A stretch of 24,239 nucleotides of DNA from Candidatus Latescibacterota bacterium. Lineage in GTDB: Bacteria > Latescibacterota > UBA2968 > UBA8231. The stretch is taken from assembly GCA_022826515.1 (NCBI GenBank), contig JAJDUT010000051.1, positions 1 through 24,239 of the forward strand, read 5' to 3'. The notes under the pieces are model-generated. The model had not been told where the DNA came from. It searched no databases and saw only the letters and a program-made list of their open reading frames with translations. Positions 22,929 through 24,239 of this stretch are shown piece after piece. Both the position numbers and the translations under genes were made by a program. Numbering within the stretch: position 1 is the first letter of the stretch; every line of letters begins with the position of its first letter.

Positions 22929-23833
22929 CAAGGCACCTGTAAGAGGGCGTCAGCACCTTGGACACGCAGGGCGTCGGCAAGGGATGCGGCTAGGGATTCG
23001 GCACAGTCGCGGGGGGCACGCTGTTCGGCGCGCAGCAACTGGGTGCCTTCGGGATGGCCCACCAAGCCGTCGAGAGCAAGGAGGTCGCCCTCGATGCGGC
23101 CCCAAGTGCCGACGGGCGCGTGACACCCGGCACGCAGAGTGTGTAGCAAATGGCGCTCGGCTTGCACCGAGACTAGGGTTGGAGCGTGGTTGAGGGCTAC
23201 TACAGTGGCACGCGCGGGATGATCGGCGCGCATTTGCAGTCCTAAAGCGCCCTGGCCGGGCGCGGGCAGAACCTGATTCAGGGGCAGGTAGCAGCCGATG
23301 CGCTCCTGCCAGCCGAGGCGGTTGAGTCCGGCAACGGCCAAGACCACGGCGTCGCACTCACCGCGCGTGGTCTTGGCGATGCGAGTGTCTAGATTGCCAC
23401 GGATATCTACAATGTTCAGGTCGGGGCGCAGGGCCTTGAGTTGGGCGCGGCGGCGCAGGCTGCCTGTCCCCATCCGTGCGCCATCTGGCAAGTCGGCCAG
23501 TGAGGATATGCCGGAGCCGACGAGGGCGTCGCGCACATCTTCGCGTTCGGGCGTGGCGACGAGGGCGAGGTCGGGGTGCATCTGAGTCGGTAGGTCTTTT
23601 AGGCTGTGGACCGCTAGGTCGATATGCCCGGCTAGCAGGGCGTCTTCGAGGGCTTTGGTAAAAACGCCCGCGCCTCCCAAGCTACGTAGCGAACCTGTCG
23701 TCGCGTCGCCGGTGGTGCGGATAGTTGAGATCTCAACGTCCAGCCCGTCGTGCAGCGCTAGCAAGCGGTTGCAGACCTCGTGGGCTTGAACGAGGGCGAG
23801 TTGGCTACCGCGGCTGCCGATGACGAGTTTCAC
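22928..23833 (-). CDS. hemC: Porphobilinogen deaminase (hydroxymethylbilane synthase)
   Basis: This 301-residue protein joins four porphobilinogen units into hydroxymethylbilane in the cytoplasm. Visible are IGSRGSQLALVQA (5-17), VFTKALEDALL (57-67), HSLKDLPT with catalytic Asp80 (76-83), GTGSLRRRAQL (122-132), RGNLDTR (145-151), and APGQGALGLQ (191-200). Cys237 (RAGCHAPVG) carries the dipyrromethane cofactor. The start is a GTG at 23833 with a weak ribosome-binding site. It heads the operon hemC, cobA-hemD, AIR-like gene, with overlapping stops and starts. The product goes straight to the HemD domain next door. Confidence 0.94.
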   Translation of the reverse strand: MKLVIGSRGSQLALVQAHEVCNRLLALHDGLDVEISTIRTTGDATTGSLRSLGGAGVFTKALEDALLAGHIDLAVHSLKDLPTQMHPDLALVATPEREDVRDALVGSGISSLADLPDGARMGTGSLRRRAQLKALRPDLNIVDIRGNLDTRIAKTTRGECDAVVLAVAGLNRLGWQERIGCYLPLNQVLPAPGQGALGLQMRADHPARATVVALNHAPTLVSVQAERHLLHTLRAGCHAPVGTWGRIEGDLLALDGLVGHPEGTQLLRAEQRAPRDCAESLAASLADALRVQGADALLQVP

Positions 23834-23859
23834 GAGGTGTGGCCGTTAGGGTGTATATA

Positions 23860-23898
23860 GGCAAGGGAAGATTCCCCTAGTGGAAATCTTCCCTTGCC
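23860..23898 (-). terminator. Terminator hairpin between glnA and hemC
   Basis: GGCAAGGGAAGATT (23860-23873) and AATCTTCCCTTGCC (23885-23898) form a perfect 14-base stem around an 11-base loop. It lies 25 bases behind the glutamine synthetase stop and before the hemC start, both on the minus strand. The stem is followed by TATATA rather than a T-run, so termination may be partial or need a factor. Confidence 0.75.
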
Positions 23899-23923
23899 CC
23901 ACGTACCCCGCAGTTATAGTTGT

Positions 23924-24239
23924 TTACACGTCGTAGTAGAGCGCGAACTCATAGGGATGAGGCCGCAAGCGGAGGGCATCGACCTCCTCGGTGCGCTTGT
24001 AGTCGAGCCACGCGTCGATCAGATCGTCGGAGAAGACATCCCCCTGCAACAGAAAGTCCCGGTCCTGCTCCAAGTTGTCCAACGACGCCTCCAACGAACC
24101 CGCCGTCTGCGGCACGCCCGCCCGTTCCTCCGCCGATAAATCATACAGATTCTTGTCCAGCGGTTCCCCCGGATCCAACTGACGCTCAATGCCGTCCAAC
24201 CCCGCCATCAGCATCGCCGACAACGCCAAGTAGATGTTG
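23924..24239 (-). CDS. glnA: Glutamine synthetase type I, C-terminal part (cut by window edge)
   Basis: The minus frame is open from the window edge to TAA at 23924-23926, giving about 104 C-terminal residues. The sequence runs NIYLALSAMLMAGLDGIERQ, then LDPGEPLDKNLYDLSAEE, QTAGSLEASLDNLEQDRDFL and HPYEFALYYDV, the standard end of GlnA. The enzyme joins ammonia to glutamate using ATP as a dodecamer. The Tyr in KNLYDLSAEE matches the adenylylation Tyr of enterobacterial GlnA, so control by an adenylyltransferase is possible. A terminator hairpin follows. Confidence 0.93.
   Translation of the reverse strand, partial: NIYLALSAMLMAGLDGIERQLDPGEPLDKNLYDLSAEERAGVPQTAGSLEASLDNLEQDRDFLLQGDVFSDDLIDAWLDYKRTEEVDALRLRPHPYEFALYYDV

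Noticed and set aside
1..24239. CRISPR arrays, tRNA or rRNA genes, integrase or transposase genes
   Set aside because: I looked for regularly spaced repeats, cloverleaf patterns and recombinase motifs and saw none; faint tRNAs could be missed by eye.

Overview
The window is chromosomal DNA from an uncultured-looking Gram-negative bacterium. Several features point to a Latescibacterota/Poribacteria-like or other FCB-group lineage: two phytanoyl-CoA-dioxygenase-like genes, an enolase-superfamily sugar-acid gene, a Gfo/Idh/MocA oxidoreductase, a kelch propeller, and two large exported proteins that end in FlgD-type Ig domains. That placement is inference from gene content, not proof. Most of the window is GC-rich. 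A clearly AT-rich block (about 6320-10320) interrupts it and carries a restriction-modification system.

Layout. 1-240 (-) is the start of a PlsC-type acyltransferase cut by the window edge. 392-1001 (+) is a BrnT-like toxin with an XRE-type antitoxin, driven by a near-consensus promoter that appears to give a leaderless mRNA and carries a palindromic operator. 1012-3741 (-) holds a six-repeat kelch protein, a PAP2-family membrane phosphatase and a PhyH-type dioxygenase. 3924-4991 (+) is an enolase-superfamily enzyme, convergent with a Gfo/Idh/MocA oxidoreductase (4999-6000, -). 6573-10237 is the AT-rich island: a small Lys/Glu-rich protein, a DNA adenine methyltransferase fused to an HsdS-like specificity domain and an N-terminal HTH, and a convergent candidate PD-(D/E)XK endonuclease. 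10325-14856 (-) is a two-gene operon of paralogous exported proteins. 15182-16645 (+) is an unrecognised propeller-like protein. 16680-18424 (-) is a PhyH dioxygenase followed by an acetoacetate-decarboxylase-like enzyme. 18564-19198 (-) is a VapBC module. 19528-20268 (+) is a SIMPL-domain lipoprotein. 20389-23833 (-) is a tight tetrapyrrole operon: hemC, a SUMT-HemD fusion, and an AIR-synthase/HypE-like gene. 23924-24239 (-) is the C-terminal end of glutamine synthetase, with a terminator hairpin behind it.

How the genes work together. The hemC/cobA-hemD pair turns porphobilinogen into uroporphyrinogen III and then precorrin-2, feeding haem, sirohaem or cobalamin. The enolase-superfamily, Gfo/Idh, PhyH and ADC genes look like scattered catabolic functions for sugar acids and other organic acids. 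Three mobile or defence-type modules (BrnT/XRE, VapBC, RM island) sit between them.

Most unusual observations. (1) A roughly 100-bp repeat occurs at 6014-6116 and 19361-19458. Each copy keeps a TTGACC-N19-TATAAT promoter pointing at a minus-strand gene. (2) The brnT promoter has an operator in its spacer and a predicted start point on the ATG itself. (3) The RM protein combines HTH, methyltransferase and specificity domains. (4) A promoterless 3' remnant of a gene lies at the right edge of the island. (5) A structured, roughly 90-bp inverted-repeat element lies between divergent genes at 14948-15045.
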